A DNA stretch of 64,000 nucleotides from Pictodentalium vernedei (GCA_031216915.1 CM062297.1:830753337-830817336); one strand, 5' to 3'. Positions 10,036 through 22,919 are shown, counted from the first letter of the stretch. Program-made: numbers and translations. The notes: generated by a model from the sequence alone, not told the origin.

Positions 10036-10544
10036 GTTAGTATTTTGCAACGGGGTTAACAGATCTCACAGCTTTTGACATGTCTTCCATGTTGGTATGG
10101 TTTAGTTAATTATCTACTTTAGATTAAAATGTGAACAGCGGAAGCTCAATGAATGTGTCTGTAATCGGGGATTCGGCACAAATGCAAAAGACGCTTTGGA
10201 ACTATATTGGTTGAGGAACAAACGCGAAAGGTGTGTCAACAAAAATGTCATTAAATTGTTGTGTGTTACCAAGTGGGTTAAAATGTGAGTTTGTGGGGAT
10301 GGATGGTGGAGCATGACGATGACGGGGATGGAGTGGGCAACAAATTAATAGATTGTACCTTTGAAAAAAACTGACAACGTTGCAGGTGACGCCTCATATT
10401 GATATTATATATTAACATTAGCAGTAAGTAGGTTCTGATCTTGCATATTCTCACACCAGAGCAGACGGAACAGACGATAACGTCAATTTAAATGTTTTTA
10501 AACTGTTTTTTTTAATTTCTTTTATTTGTTTTTTACTTGTTTTT
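10036..10544. other. Probable intron sequence, no gene seen
   Basis: This follows the GTTAGT donor of the transporter exon. It is AT-rich, with T runs near 10505-10550 that lead into the left arm of the inverted-repeat element. No ORF with a recognisable domain is present. Confidence 0.4.
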
Positions 10545-11069
10545 TTTGTGTTTTAATTAGATTTTGTGGAAATCCCACACACCTGTGCCATTGGACCAAG
10601 GATTGGGGTTAATATAAGTTGCATAACTTCTTCGTCAATCCTCGTAAAACAAATAAGATTAAAACAAAGGTCAAATTTCGGATTACGACATTTAGCCACC
10701 TGGTCCGCCTTTTGCTTACATAAGTACCCACTTAATTGACAAATGTTTGTATAATGACTCGTCTATCGTTATGTATCTGTCATCAACCATGCTCGAACAC
10801 GCGTGCCATCCATCGATTGATGATATTGTCAATATGAGAAAGAGAAACGGAGAAACGTCGCTGATTGGTTGAACGCAGCAGAGATGCCCCCTTCTGAAAA
10901 CTGAGGAGGTTGATTTTTCAAGTGTACTTTTTATTTCCAAAGCGATCTCCAGGAGATACACTGTTGGATGCTGTGACAGATCAGCGGTGAAAATAGCAGC
11001 AACACTCTCGGCTTCGCACCTGTACATTTAAATACACCAACCTCTTAAAAAGAGATACCCTTTTCACAC

Positions 11070-11760
11070 ACACACGTCGCATAGATAAGACCCCGCCATC
11101 AAACCGTTATCCTACCCCCCCCCCCCCCAACAAAAATATAAAAATTAATAAGTAAATCAAGAGTTTCCTCCCTTGATCCCCCGCCAATCTATAAAAAGGC
11201 TCTGGATATCACAGTCTCGTCTCAGTGAAGAAAATGGACCCCCGGATCCCTACATGTGTATGCGCGTGTTACCATTACGGCATGATGCATGATGGGTACT
11301 CACGTGATAAAAAATACTACTACTATACTTGCACGGGAGCCACATTGTAAAAACATTCCCCTGGTAATATGATGCAGGATGGGTACTCACGTGGTGAAAA
11401 CAATACTACTATCCCCCTGCGGGGGCCATTTTGTGATGCCAGTCCCCTGGTAATATGATGCATGATGGGTACTCACGTGATCAAAACAATACTACTATCC
11501 ACCTTTTCACGCACTCATGTCGCACAGATTAGATCCCCCAAAAGAAAAAAAAATAAATATAAGTAAATAAATAAAAAGTTTCCTCCCTTGAACCCCCGCC
11601 AATCTATAGAAAAGGCCGGCCGTGGATATCATAGCATTGGTTCAGTAAAGAAAATGGACCCTGTGCGGAAGCCATTTTGTTATGTCAGTTTCCTGGTAAT
11701 ATGATGCATGCAGGGTACCCACATGATCAAAACAATGTTCTCTACTGAACCGAGACAGTG
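11070..11760 (+). repeat. ~420 bp direct duplication with ~87 bp tandem units
   Basis: The run GTTTCCTCCCTTGA...CCCCGCCAATCTATA occurs at about 11163 and again at about 11578, each followed by a GGATATCA...AGAAAATGGACCC block (11203-11240, 11620-11660), giving a ~415 bp direct repeat. Inside it, units beginning GATGGGTACTCACGTG start at 11291, 11378 and 11464 (periods 87 and 86), with a diverged unit near 11705. The direct repeat sits in the body of the inverted-repeat element. Confidence 0.7.
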
Positions 11761-11994
11761 ACATCCACAGACTTTTTTAATTGGCGGGAGTTCAAGGGAG
11801 GAAACTCTCGGTTTTTTTTTGTTTTTTTTTTTTTTTTGGGGGGGGGGGTTCTTATCTATGCGACGTGTATGCACGAAGGGGTATCTCCTTTTAAGAATGT
11901 GTGTGACCTCAAAAGGGCAGGCGTTAAACCGAGTGGAGCTGCTATTTTTACAGCTGATCTGCCACAGCATCCAACAGTATGTCTCTTATACGGA

Positions 11995-12600
11995 CCTTCT
12001 CGGGTTCTCTGGTGAATGCTTCTGCGTACTCACTGAACAGAGGTGTGGAATAATGGCCGCAGTCTTCTCGTGCAAAAAGTCAAATACTCTCTCACGATCG
12101 ACTCACATAAGTGCATCATCAAGGCAGTGGGTTATTTTTTCTTCCCGGTTCATCATTAAGCAAACGTCGTGCTGTATTTGACTCGGACGGTCAACTGAAC
12201 AACCGTAACATTTCTCTCCAGCGATTTTGTCTCTGTATTCTTCTGACCATTCCGTACAAGTACAATTTAGTTTGTGACGTAATTTTCTCAATCTCATTTC
12301 GGAAAGTGGGCGTTTCTTCTTGTTCTCTTGAGTACTGTCTTCCCTCTTTCTTTTTTATTCTGTACTGAAAATATGTTGATCCACGCGATGCACGGCGTTT
12401 TTCAAATCCTGGAATTCTTTAAAATTCAACGCACTTCCAGTTTTAGCCGGCGTGGTACCTTTAGCAGTAAACCTTCTCACATGACTTTTCAGATCTCCCT
12501 GGAAGACTCAGTTGTGAATATAAGTTTCACGCTTGCCGATTTTAATATTGTATTGTTGCTTGAAGCCATATTGATCAAAGACGCCCTGCTTGTTTGAAGA
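11995..12600 (-). pseudogene. Broken gene: PC4/p15-like domain plus Cys/His motif
   Basis: One leftward frame reads through three stops (TGA near 12510, TAA at 12355-12357, TGA near 12103). The first part (12600-12360) has FDQYGFKQQYNIKIGKRETY, then HVRRFTAKG and SALNFKEFQDLKNAV. This strand-strand-helix arrangement with a terminal LNFKEFxxLK helix is that of the transcriptional coactivator PC4 (p15) single-stranded-DNA-binding fold. A basic linker KKKRPLSE follows, then CYGCSVDRPSQIQHDVCLMM, a C-x2-C...H...C cluster that could bind zinc. The fold call comes from pattern recognition, not a profile search. Being inside the inverted-repeat element it is probably that element's own gene. A Cys/His protein of similar layout is the first gene of the virus-like element (32967), but I would not claim homology. 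Confidence 0.45.
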
Positions 12601-13145
12601 TCGCTTTGGAAATGAAAATTACAATTGATAAATTGACCTCCTCAGTTTTTTGAAGGGGGCGTTCCCTTCTCTGCTGCGTTCAACCTATTAGCGACACTTT
12701 TCTGTTTCTCTTTCTCATATCGACGACATCATGACTCAATGGATGACACGCGTGTTGGAGAATGGTTGATGACAGATGCATAAAAAAGACCAGTCATTAT
12801 TACAAACACTTGTCAATCAAATGGGTGTTTATGTAAATAAAAGTCGGAATACTATCGAGCAGGTGGCTATTTATCCTGATCCGAAATCTAACATTTGTTT
12901 TAAGCTTATTTGTTTCACGAGGATTGGCGAAGAAGTTATAAAGAAGTTATGAAACTTATAACTCTTCTTGGCCCAATGGCTCAGGTGTGTGGGATCCTAA
13001 AAATATTCTAATTAAAACACAAAAGCCAGTTAAAACCTGAATTAAAAAAACTTAAAAAGCAAATAGCACAATTTAAAAAAAAATGGAAAACAGATTGGAA
13101 ATTGAAAAAAAAAAATAATCATTCAAAACAATTAAAAAAAAACAA

Positions 13146-15265
13146 TTTAAAACTAGACCTTATGATTCTGGAGAATCATGGCTTTTCCAGATGAGATTCC
13201 ATGATTTTTCATGACCCCCCCCCCCCCCCCCCCCCATGAGTGTCTGATGATGAATTGTTTTAACTGTCTCACTGAAGTTCCATTATTGGTGTTATGAGAA
13301 AGGTGGGTATAGTAGTCTCAAATGACTCAGTTTGATAAAAAAAATTGTTTTGGTAAAAACAATCATTAATGGTGGAGAGGATTAATATCATTATCGTCTT
13401 CCAACAAGTTAACGACCGACAAAAGGAGTTATGTTTGACACACACCCACCGAGCGCTGTGACTATTTGAAAATGGTCCATTTTATCTCAAATGTATCCAA
13501 AATATTGATGTCTGGCATCTTGTAGAGGGTTAACAAGTGCTGATAGGAATATTTTTCGATGCAACTTGTAATGTCACACTAAGAACTGCGAATATCATTT
13601 TTTCTTTAAACTCTACAAGATGTTTTCAGAGAAATCCAGGGAGAACATGAATTTTAAGGTTTTGATGGGTATCATTGTTTATCCAGCCCAAAACGGGTTA
13701 AGGGTTGTTTTTTGAATACCCTTATTACTTACAAAAATAATTCTCAGTGAATTCTACTTCCACTTATGTTGATCTCCCCTCTTAGCTTTGGGTGCTGACG
13801 GTGCAAACACAGCCCATTTTATCAAATTTTTGATGTTTGAGAACCTTCATAGGGTGAACAAATGCTTACTGGAATAGTTTTGTACATGCAACTTGTAATG
13901 TCACACTAAGATCTGAGAATGGTCATTTTTTCGTGAAAACATACTAGATTTTTTGGAGAAATCCACAGAAAACGGGAATTTTAAGCTTCCAAGGGGTATA
14001 TCCCCTTAACCAGTCGCAAATGGACTAAGACATAGATTTTTGGATACCCTTACCACTTACAAACATTCTACCTATCAGTTTTGCATTCGGTAATGAAGTT
14101 ACGTTTCTCTGTGGCATTCCCATTTGATGTTGTTGGTGTCCAAAAACAGACCATTTTTTTTCAAAATTTTGACATATAGCAGCCCATGGAGGGTTTACAA
14201 ATGATTACCGGAATATTTTATTCATGCAGCTGGTAATGTGACACCAAGACCTATGAATGGCCATTTTCTCTTGAAAACCCTACAAGACGTTTGTAAAGCA
14301 ATCCAGGGAAAACATGAATTTGTTAAGCTTTTGATGGGTATCGCTATTATCCACACCAAAAGGGAATAACGCTTGTTGTTTTTTAATACCCTTATTACTT
14401 ACAGAAATGGTCCTTGGTGAATTCCACTTCCAACAAAGGAGATTATGTTTATTTCTCCGGAAGACGTTGGGTGCTGTGCATGTCCGAAAACAGCCCATTG
14501 CAAGAAAATTGTGATGCTTTGCAGCCTGTAGAGGGTTAATAAACGCTCACCGGAATATTTTGTCCATGCAACTTGTAATGTCACACAAAGACCTGCGAAT
14601 TGTCAATTTGTCTTGAAAACAACAAGATGTTTTCAGAGAAATCCACAGAAAATTGGAATTCTAAGCTTTTAAGTGGTATCTCTCTTTAGCCTTTCCAAAA
14701 TGGGTTAAGACTTCGACTTTTGAATACCCTTACTTCTTACCAAAATGTTTCCATATCAATTTCGCGCTCGATAAAAGGAGACAATTTTCTTTGGGCCATT
14801 CTCATTGGGTGCTGCTGGTGTCCAAATACAACCCATTTCATCACAATTTTGACTTTCAGCAGCCCGTGGAGGGTTAACAAATACTCGGCGGAGTATTGTG
14901 TCCATGCAACTTCTGTTGTCGCACCAAGACCTGCGCGTGGCCAATTGTTCTTGGAAATTTGAGGAGTGTTACAATTTAACCAGCCCAAAACATATTAACG
15001 CTTGGTTTCTTGGATACCCTTATTACTTATAAATGAAGTTATGTTTATCTCTCGTATGTCGTGTGGGTGCATTATGGGCCCGAAAACAACCCATTTCTTC
15101 CACATTTCGATGTTTGGCAGCCTGTGGAGGGTTAACATATGCATTGTCTAATATATCTTGTATATGAATGGTCGTGTTACAGACAGATCTAATAATGATG
15201 AATGTTTAAAAAAGATCTACAAGAGGTGTTTCAAGAAAGTGCCTATAAACCCTAATTTTGACAGT
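13146..15265 (+). repeat. Satellite-like array, ~335 bp unit, about six units
   Basis: A GAGGGTTAACAAATGC-like landmark recurs near 13527, 13853, 14192, 14530, 14868 and 15126 (spacings about 326, 339, 338, 338, 258), always followed about 50 bases later by ATGCAACTTGTAATGTCACAC and then by ACAAGATGTTTTCAGAGAAATC. The last unit is shortened. The 5' flank (13146-13430, with a C20 run near 13207-13226) also recurs, together with the first unit, at 63391-64000. Hence the array is part of a dispersed mobile repeat rather than a simple local satellite. No ORF of note is present. Confidence 0.8.
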
Positions 15266-18200
15266 TTTTTGCCAATTCTGGCGAAATAAGGGTTAAATCG
15301 TAATTTCCGCTTGGGTACTATTTTAGACTTTGTGCTCCTCTATGCGTGTGCAAAACTGTGTGGAAATCGGTTCGAAAATGGCTTCTGAATCGTACGGACA
15401 AAATGTGTGAAAAAAAAAATAATAATAATCTGTAGAAAAACAATAGTCTTTTCCATAGGGAAAAGCCTAAAAGTTAAAATGACATCATCGTCTGCTCCGG
15501 CGGGAGAATAGGGAACACCGGAGCCTGCTGACTATCAACATTACATTTATTGGCAGCAAATGTATAAAGACCCGCTACCGACTCCGTTCAGGTGAGAGTA
15601 CGGAGGGTCACAGGTCAGAACATTGACTTTAAACCGAAAGGTCGAAAGTTCGATGCTGACCTGAGCCATCTACGTTGTATTCTTGGGCAAGATACGTAAT
15701 CCCTTTTGAGGACGTGGTGGCACGGTGGCGCTGTGTACTAAGGCGTGACTCACGTCGCTGATGTACTTGATTAAACCGATGTAATTCTACTTGTGCCGTG
15801 TTAGTGCGATGGAGAGGCTGACGGGTGTTTTGTGGTAGTTTCTTTGTTCTTGGGCTTCCTCCGACAGCTGCGCTCCCCGGCTCGACGTAGCACTTGTAGT
15901 ATACCAGGCATATTTCCTGCCTTAGTTGTTGGAACCGTGCGTTGGAGGCTTGATGTTATTATGACCAAACTGTCCGCCTGTAAAGTGAAACCACGCGTTA
16001 CTTCCACTGGGGAATAGCTCATCCAGGTGTCTATATGCAGGTGTTAGCACTTCCTGATAAATAGAAATTACTGTCCCCTGGAACGCCGCCGTGGCAACGT
16101 CTTGGAGAGAGTGAATATTTATTTGCCAGAGGGCACTTGTCAGCGGAGGGCCAAGGCTGGGGTTGATCAACTTTGCTGGGGACCTAAGATACTCTTTCAC
16201 CGTGGACAGGGGATTTTCACTAGCTCACTTTTGTAGATCGCAATTGCTTATTCACAAGCCACAGAGTAGCGCCGCGCTTTAATCAATTGCTTTCAACGGT
16301 AATGACCTAGCATGGGCTAATTTCTTGGCGGGGCTGAGGTTCCATCAATTCCTAGGGTACTCAGGGCTTCTTCATTAATAAGATAAAGACTATTAACAAT
16401 CCATCGATTTTTATATATAAATCTTCTATACTCTTATACAAATAGCCAACAAATCCTAAATAAATAATCTCAACACTACTGAAATGAGTTTTGTGACTAG
16501 TCACTGAATCCCACCGAAAACAAGTACTAAAATATTGTCTAAAATTAAATTGTTTCCCAAATTTATATTCGTAGAGAAAGGTCGAAGCTGCGACTACTGA
16601 CAAGAAATCACGAAATCTTTCATTCAACCGCTCATGCGCGCATTTATCCTGTTGCGACTACCACATTATGGGGAATTACCTTTAATACTAAATTTCACCC
16701 TTTAGAATATCTTATCACCTACAATTCCTGCTAATGGCGCTTCTAACTCGCAATAATAAGAACTGATCATCTAATAACACAGATTCACTGATACACTTAA
16801 AACTGTTAACTAATAACTATGTAACTACGACGTGTTATCACAACTAAATACTATAAACTAAATACTACATATACTCATCGATTCTTCTTCGGCGTCTCCC
16901 CTCGATGCAAATCATCAGACCGGGAATCCTGTCGTCCAAATGACGGCTTACCGGAACCACACAAATACATTAACTCTTTACTACACCACGTGAACTAACG
17001 ATTATTCCATCCTAGCGAGTCTGTCTTGAAGTTAACTCGAGGGGTCTTATATAGGCGCGCGCATCACCAATCAAAAACTTTATTTGGGCAAAGGTGCTAA
17101 TTTAGAAAAGACGGCTTTGATGACTTGCAGTGACATGAACTGACTTTTCAATAAGTTCTAATTTGGAATGCATTGTTTACACAGTCCCTGCATGACAGCG
17201 ACTGAACAAAGAACACTTTCCGAATACGAACTTAATTAAATTAATGCGCTTACCCAGTTTACTCACACTGATTATTAAAAAGTTTCTTTCTTTCATTTAT
17301 TCTACATATCTCGAATTGTTTACTTCTTTTTAAAATTTAGACTAACCTTAAAATAACAACCCTGTGATATTATAGTCACATGACCAGTTACGTCGCCTGT
17401 ACTTGTCACGGTAGCCCGCGTGAGCGGCCATCTCGTGTCATCATTATCATGATGAAACGTGATGTCAGTGGGCATGCGCGATGCATGATGTGATTGTGAC
17501 AATGTTTCCGCCATCCATTTCGTCCACTGCATGCCGCCTTCTTCATTTCTTTGGTGGCATGTACTTGTTGTGGGACCCGATGACCTATAATAGAACGGGT
17601 TGTGTGAGAAATTTAATTTTGACGCTTTCCGCACGCGACAGGCTTTTGCTTCCTAGCGTCAACAATTTTCGGGTGATGTTTATGAAACTTGACAAAGCTT
17701 GACTTCGGTTATTCCTCTAGCCGCTTAGGATATCATATATATGAATTTCGTGTATATTTTGTACATTTGAAGGTATGGCTTCCAGCCAGTAGAAGGGATA
17801 TACCCGGCGTTGTTTACCTCATATCGCCGGTGTCTGACGTCTAATTTTCAAAATTTGTTCAACGTTGTGATTGGGAATATATATGCTAAAAAGTCAAATA
17901 TTCCGAAAGAGGAATTTGATTTTTACGTTTCCCGTTACTGTGCGCCTCCAACACAGTTGATGTTGTGCGTTCAGTTTGTTGCATCAGTGAGCAGACAATT
18001 ATACCTAGGCATCCTTCCAGTTATCTCTTACGATGTGTGTTTAATTTTGATAGGGATATTTTTTGCAGTTCTTGGGGCACGGTGGTCACAAAACGGGAGA
18101 CGGTGTAGACACATAAACCCACGTAAAAACTTAGAAAATGATGTTAAATCAAGAAAACCCACATACAGCTATCGTATTAATCTTCAACCTCTACAACATA

Positions 18201-18704
18201 ATAAATTTCCATTTTCCATTTAACTCGGACAATTGTGTTTTTCCGATATTGACGTCCTGCCGTCACCCCATCGGCAGTCCCAGACAAATTGTTCGTCGAC
18301 TGAGAACTGATAACAATTTTAGATACGGTTTTTAATTGAGAATATATTTCAGACATTTCTGGAATGAGATTGGAGGGCGAGGGTGAATCAGGAAAACATT
18401 ATAAGGCTTAAACAAATATTTTCCGCCCAGGAACGACCCACCCTACCCTTGCAATTGTGTCCACTCTCAAATGATGGCCCACTCCTAGAATCACCAAGTT
18501 GGTTCCTCTCCGTCTTAATAGTTCAAATAGATGCCAGTGATAACAGACTGTGTCAAACAACGCAATAAGTGTCCCGGTTAAGTGAGATCAGATTTTCTTC
18601 TCTGCCTGTTTTTATCTTTACAGAATCCTGAAGCAATGGTGAAAGCGGGCTCTAAATCTGAGAAAAAAATGTAAATTTTACAATAGAGATTTTTCTCGTT
18701 ATAG
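15266..18704. other. Non-coding stretch, possible LTR-like promoter on the minus strand
   Basis: No ORF here carries a recognisable domain; the 137-codon ORF at 17810-18223 looks like chance. On the minus strand, TATATAAGACCCC (near 17055-17043) precedes about 400 bases and then GTGGTAGTCGCAACAGGAT near 16665-16647, which has the look of an LTR followed by a primer-binding site. No second LTR and no gag or pol was seen, so this is only a candidate. At 17345-17480 lies the diverged inverted copy of the TGACGTCA repeat at 1290-1430. Confidence 0.3.
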
Positions 18705-18965
18705 TAAACCATTTACCTTATTTTTTTTCTATTCTGATCAATTAAGATTTCTCTAATGTTAATTGGTATGCATGTTAAAATACCAAGGTTCAAACTAAAT
18801 TTAAAACCAAGAATATTCCAGAGATTTTTCTCATTTTAATGAACCATATACCTTCATTTTTTCCACTCCGATCAATTAAAATTGCTTTAATGTTAATTGG
18901 TATGCAGGTAGAAATTGCAAGGTTCAAACCAGAGTTAAAACCAAGAATATTCCAATGTTTAACTA
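18705..18965 (+). repeat. Two tandem ~134 bp units
   Basis: Units start near 18707 and 18842, each beginning AACCATxTACCTT and sharing GATCAATTAA, TAATGTTAATTGGTATGCA, AAGGTTCAAAC and AAAACCAAGAATATTCCA. They differ by scattered substitutions. There is no coding potential. Confidence 0.75.
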
Positions 18966-18983
18966 TAGCTCATTTTAATATAA

Positions 18984-19053
18984 CGTCGGCTGAGTGCTAG
19001 GATGTTCTCTGTCCCATAGGGGACCTAGACCATTCTAGCACTCAGGCGATGAT
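18984..19053. repeat. Dispersed hairpin repeat (copy 1)
   Basis: An inverted repeat with arms CTGAGTGCTAG and CTAGCACTCAG encloses GATGTTCTCTGTCCCATAGG and more. A second copy at 60303-60353 has the same arms and loop start but lacks part of the loop. A recurring short palindrome suggests a small foldback or MITE-like family. Confidence 0.6.
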
Positions 19054-19285
19054 AAGTAATGAAGCAGCAAACACTAATTTATCTCTAAAGTAACAACACA
19101 GGGGTACGTTTTTGTGTGTGCATTCTCCTTTCAACCTTTTTTCAGCATTTGCCTTTCGAAAAGTTTAAAATATAATCACAATATACACCAAACTTAGCTG
19201 TCAAAATATCGTTAAAGGCTCTCTCGGCGTTGGCCGTACTTCATTGAATTACTTCTGGAAATTCGCGTTCCGATTTTAGAACTAT

Positions 19286-19291
19286 CTAGTA

Positions 19292-19360
<69 letters not shown>

Positions 19361-22300
19361 TACTTTTTTTAGCGTGAAACCACCAAGGGTGCTACAAAAC
19401 GCTTTACAGATTGTAAAACACAAGCTATGAATTGAATTATTGAAGAGATGAGTTTTAAGCAGTCTCTTGGAAGCAAGTAAACTTGGTTGTGACCGTAGAT
19501 ACGAGGGCAATGCAGTCCAGAGTCTCGGACCAGCAACCGAGGAAGACAGCTCGCTCGCCAATAGAAGATCGCGCAAAAGGTACGGCCAGTGAAAAATGCT
19601 CAGATGAACGGAGACTGCGTATAGGTATGCGTTGAGAGAGAAGCTCACACAGATATGCAGACGCAAGACCATGACTGCATTTAAATACCAGCATTAGAAT
19701 TTTAAAATTCACGCGACGTTTTACTGGAAGCCAATGTAGATTCTTCAAGATGGGTGTGATATGGTCGAAGCGTTTAGCACCACTGATAATTCGAGCAGCA
19801 ATATTCTGGATTTCTGCAATTGCCGCAGCAATGTACGTGGCACACCAAGGAAAAGAGAATTGCAATAATCCAAATGAGAGGTTATGAAGGAGTGAACCAG
19901 TTGCTACAAAGATCTACCACCGAGGAATGGACGTAGTTTTCTCAGCGTTTTGAGTTGCCAGTAGCAAGTTTTATGTGTTTTTAGGTTCAAGGATGAGATT
20001 AGCATAAAAAAGCATCCCAATATTTTTAGCACTGTCAGTGACCAGAGTAGTAGAATCATCAACTGACTGAATAGGAGAGGGGAAAGATTTTCTCTTCTTT
20101 GCAATGACCAATATCTCTGTTTTGAATCGTTCATTTTAACCCGGTGACTGGATAGTAACTTTCTAACGGAGTTAATACATCTTTCCATTTCAAACACGGT
20201 GCCGGCTGTTTCAGAAACATCAGATGGATTGAATGTCAAGCAGAGCTGGGTATCATCAGAGTAAAGGTGGTATGGCATGTCAAGATCATTCGTCCAAGTG
20301 ATGCTGTGTATATGGTAAATAGTATGGGTCCAAGACCTGAACCATGTGGCACACCGCAATTCAATGCTTCACTTTCAGATCCAGTGTTTTTACTATAGAT
20401 TTGTTGAGAACGATGTTCGAGATAAGTAGGAAGCCACATTAGAATAGTCCCAGTAACCTCGCATTGATTCAGAACATCGAGTAGAAAAGTCGTGATCAAC
20501 TGTATCAAATACAGCCGAGATGTCCTAAAGTATGAGAAGAACAGCTTTCCACCAGATAAGGCAATGATGCTGTCGCTGTGCACACGTAATGAGACCGTTT
20601 CTGTACTATCATTGGATTTGTATGCCGATTGAAATGGTTCTACTAGACCGTTAACAGAAAGATGCCTGTTGACTGACAACGATCTTTACAATGACTCTAG
20701 AAAGAAATGCCATGTTTGAGACAGGCCTGTAGTTCTTCAAGCTGTCAGGGCCAAGTGTTGTATTTGTAATGAGTGGTGACACTAAGGTTAGTTTCAGAGC
20801 GTCGAGAACGTGTCTTTCAGAAAGTGAATCCTGAACAGTTAGTGATAACAAGGTGTGTTATCACAAACTTTAAGAGCGACGTGGGAATTCGATCAAGGTT
20901 ATTAGATTTGTTGTGTGATGAGAGAAAGAATTTTGACACCTCGGCCTCAGATACCGGAGAAAATTCTGAAAAATAAGATTTTATCCTCAAATTCGTTGGT
21001 CGAGATGGATATGTTTCACCACTACTTTCCTTAAGAAGCCGGATTGTGTGGTAATAGTAACATTGAGCATTTTCTGTCAATGTCAAATTTGTTGTCAAGT
21101 TCCTTTGTTGTTGCAACATTTGATGGTGTATTTCAAGTTTCGTTTTATTGCAGAGTCGCTCCAACCTCCATCGCTCCTGTTTGACATCACGGATGTTCTC
21201 AGTAAACCAGGTTGCATGTTGTCTAGGCAAAATTGTCATTGATTTTGAAGGGGCATGCTTGTTTAGAATGGCTGAAAGGGTGTTATTGTACAGATAAACC
21301 AAGGCGTCAGATGACTTATTTTCACTCCTAGTCATAAAAAGTGAGGACTAAATGTCATTTGTTACAGATTTAATTTTTCGAAAAGTAATAGCCATTTTCC
21401 GGTCACTCTGTTTCGTCTGTGGATTGTGAATGCTGCAACTGTGAAATAGTCAGATAACGCTGGATAGTGCACAGAAAATGTAGTGGGGCATTCCCTTGTC
21501 TGGTTATTAGGAAATTGAGAGTGTGACCGTTTCTATGAGTAGGCTCCTGTACAAGCTGGAAGTATCCAAACGACTCAATTAAATTTAAAAACGTCTGTGC
21601 AAAGCCGTCACTTGCTACATCTACATGTATATTAAAATCGCCATCAATGGCTACGTTAACAGCATAGGATGCAAAGACTGAGAAATATTCACTAAAATCT
21701 TCAAGGAATTGTGATGAGCTGAACTCGTTCTATTTCGAAGGAGGTCTGTAAACGACAAGCAGCCTAACAGATATGTCTTTATATACCAAGTAATCTAGAG
21801 ATTCAAATGTGGCACAAATACATGGTTCATTGCTAAGTTTGATGTGAATGTCCTCTTTAAAAACTACAGCGGTTCCCCACCACGACTGCCTCTAGCCTGC
21901 TGCAAAACCATATACCCAGCAAGAAGTTAGTTTCCTATTGCATATTTATCACGTTCATCACCTCTGAGCTATGTGTCAGTCAGAGCAAATGTATCAATGC
22001 ATTATCAGAAATAATGCCGTGAATGTCAAATTCCTTTTATTGATAGATCCTACATTAACATGTCCAAAGGAAAAGTCAAGCTCATCAGAAACTGCTTCAT
22101 AACCCGAAGATAAATTGATTCTTATCAAATTATCCAAGTTGATCCAAGATCGAGAAGAAATTGTTTCTGCTCGGCCATGATTAAGACGCTCCTCCATGTT
22201 ACAAGGGTTGATTCCCTGCTTTTCTGTTGTAGAGTGTATGATAGGAATGTGTGTATTTACCACTTCTCACCACACGTTTTGTTTTTCTCTCATGGTTAAT

Positions 22301-22610
22301 TCCTAATTGTCTAATCCGTGATATAGTATTCGGCAGAAGACTACTAAATGAGTAAGGGTTAAACTGGTGAAGGATATTTGAAGAATAAACAAAATGCTGG
22401 TCAGTAACTGGACCACTTTCATGAACATTTTTATGTGGTATTGTTCCCATTGAGGATAGATTGAAACCGTAGTCTTTGTTGAACATTATCATCAAATGCA
22501 AATAGTTGATGTTCAGGATGGTTGCACATGACTGAACAGGGCAGTGAGTATTCCACTGAAAACTGTACACAAAGTGCAGAATATATCCATTAGAGGACAA
22601 TAAAGACACA
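19286..22610 (-). mobile_element. CR1/L2-like non-LTR retrotransposon (degraded)
   Basis: Reading leftward: an endonuclease start (NVGSINKRNLTFTA near 22060), a reverse transcriptase, then the thumb/C-terminal region, ending in a (TAA/ATT)n microsatellite at 19295-19361 that is the 3' tail of this strand. The microsatellite tail and the C-terminal motif place it near CR1/L2 elements. The 5' limit is uncertain; sequence up to about 22610 in the same orientation gives lysine/arginine-rich fragments that may be the 5' end of ORF2 or ORF1. Confidence 0.75.
19370..22100 (-). pseudogene. LINE ORF2: endonuclease/reverse transcriptase, broken
   Basis: The frame is interrupted many times. Recognisable pieces in order: endonuclease N-terminus (22060), a connector with LPRQHATWFTENIRDVKQER (about 21220), reverse transcriptase with LNCGVPHGSGLGPILF (20380-20330), the catalytic box as YSDDTQL (near 20260, where most relatives have YADD), and the C-terminal IQNIAARIISGAKRFDHITP and NLHWLPVKRRVNFK (19800-19720). 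It would have copied the element's RNA at a nicked target. With this many lesions it is inactive. Confidence 0.75.
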
Positions 22611-22919
22611 TTTCCTGGAAAAACAGTATCCTATATCACTGTATTCCTTGAATCTTCAAAAGCTTCAAATTGGTAGAAATTTTTTTAGAAATTTTGTATT
22701 AAGGAAAAAGACAAATGAACAATGGAAAAACACAATAATTGGAAGAACAAGTTAACAATGCTGCCTACTGGCGTAAAGCTGTAAGTCATTCCACCTTCGT
22801 TGGATGACTTAAATATAGGAATCGATTCAACGAATATTACTTTCAGAAGTAATAAAGAAAACAAGAGATATAAAAATAATGAAAAAATTGAATTGTTCCA
22901 AACCGTCCATGAGTTCCTA
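22611..22919. other. Short AT-rich spacer, nothing recognised
   Basis: It lies between the LINE and the polymerase relic. It contains no ORF or repeat that I can assign. Confidence 0.3.

Larger units (their letters stand above)
10545..13020 (-). mobile_element. DNA element with ~420 bp inverted-repeat arms and a PC4-like gene
   Basis: The segment 10545-10955 reappears as its reverse complement at 12592-13020. Shared blocks include GTTTTAATTAG, CCCACACACCTG, AACTTCTTCG, GTCATCAACCAT and ATATGAGAAAGAGAAAC in the same order. A second inverted pair links 10950-11020 with 11930-12000. Long matching arms around a short body, with one gene fragment between them, indicate a TIR or foldback DNA transposon. 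The outer ends merge into T-rich/A-rich tracts, so the exact termini and any target duplication are unclear. The encoded protein (11995-12600) is broken, so this copy is non-autonomous now. Confidence 0.65.

Noticed and set aside
16640..17060. Complete LTR retrotransposon
   Set aside because: A TATA box and a primer-site-like sequence are suggestive, but there is no second LTR and no gag or pol reading frame.
17810..18223. 137-codon rightward ORF as a membrane protein gene
   Set aside because: One hydrophobic stretch, no family resemblance, no splice or promoter context; it is probably a chance ORF.
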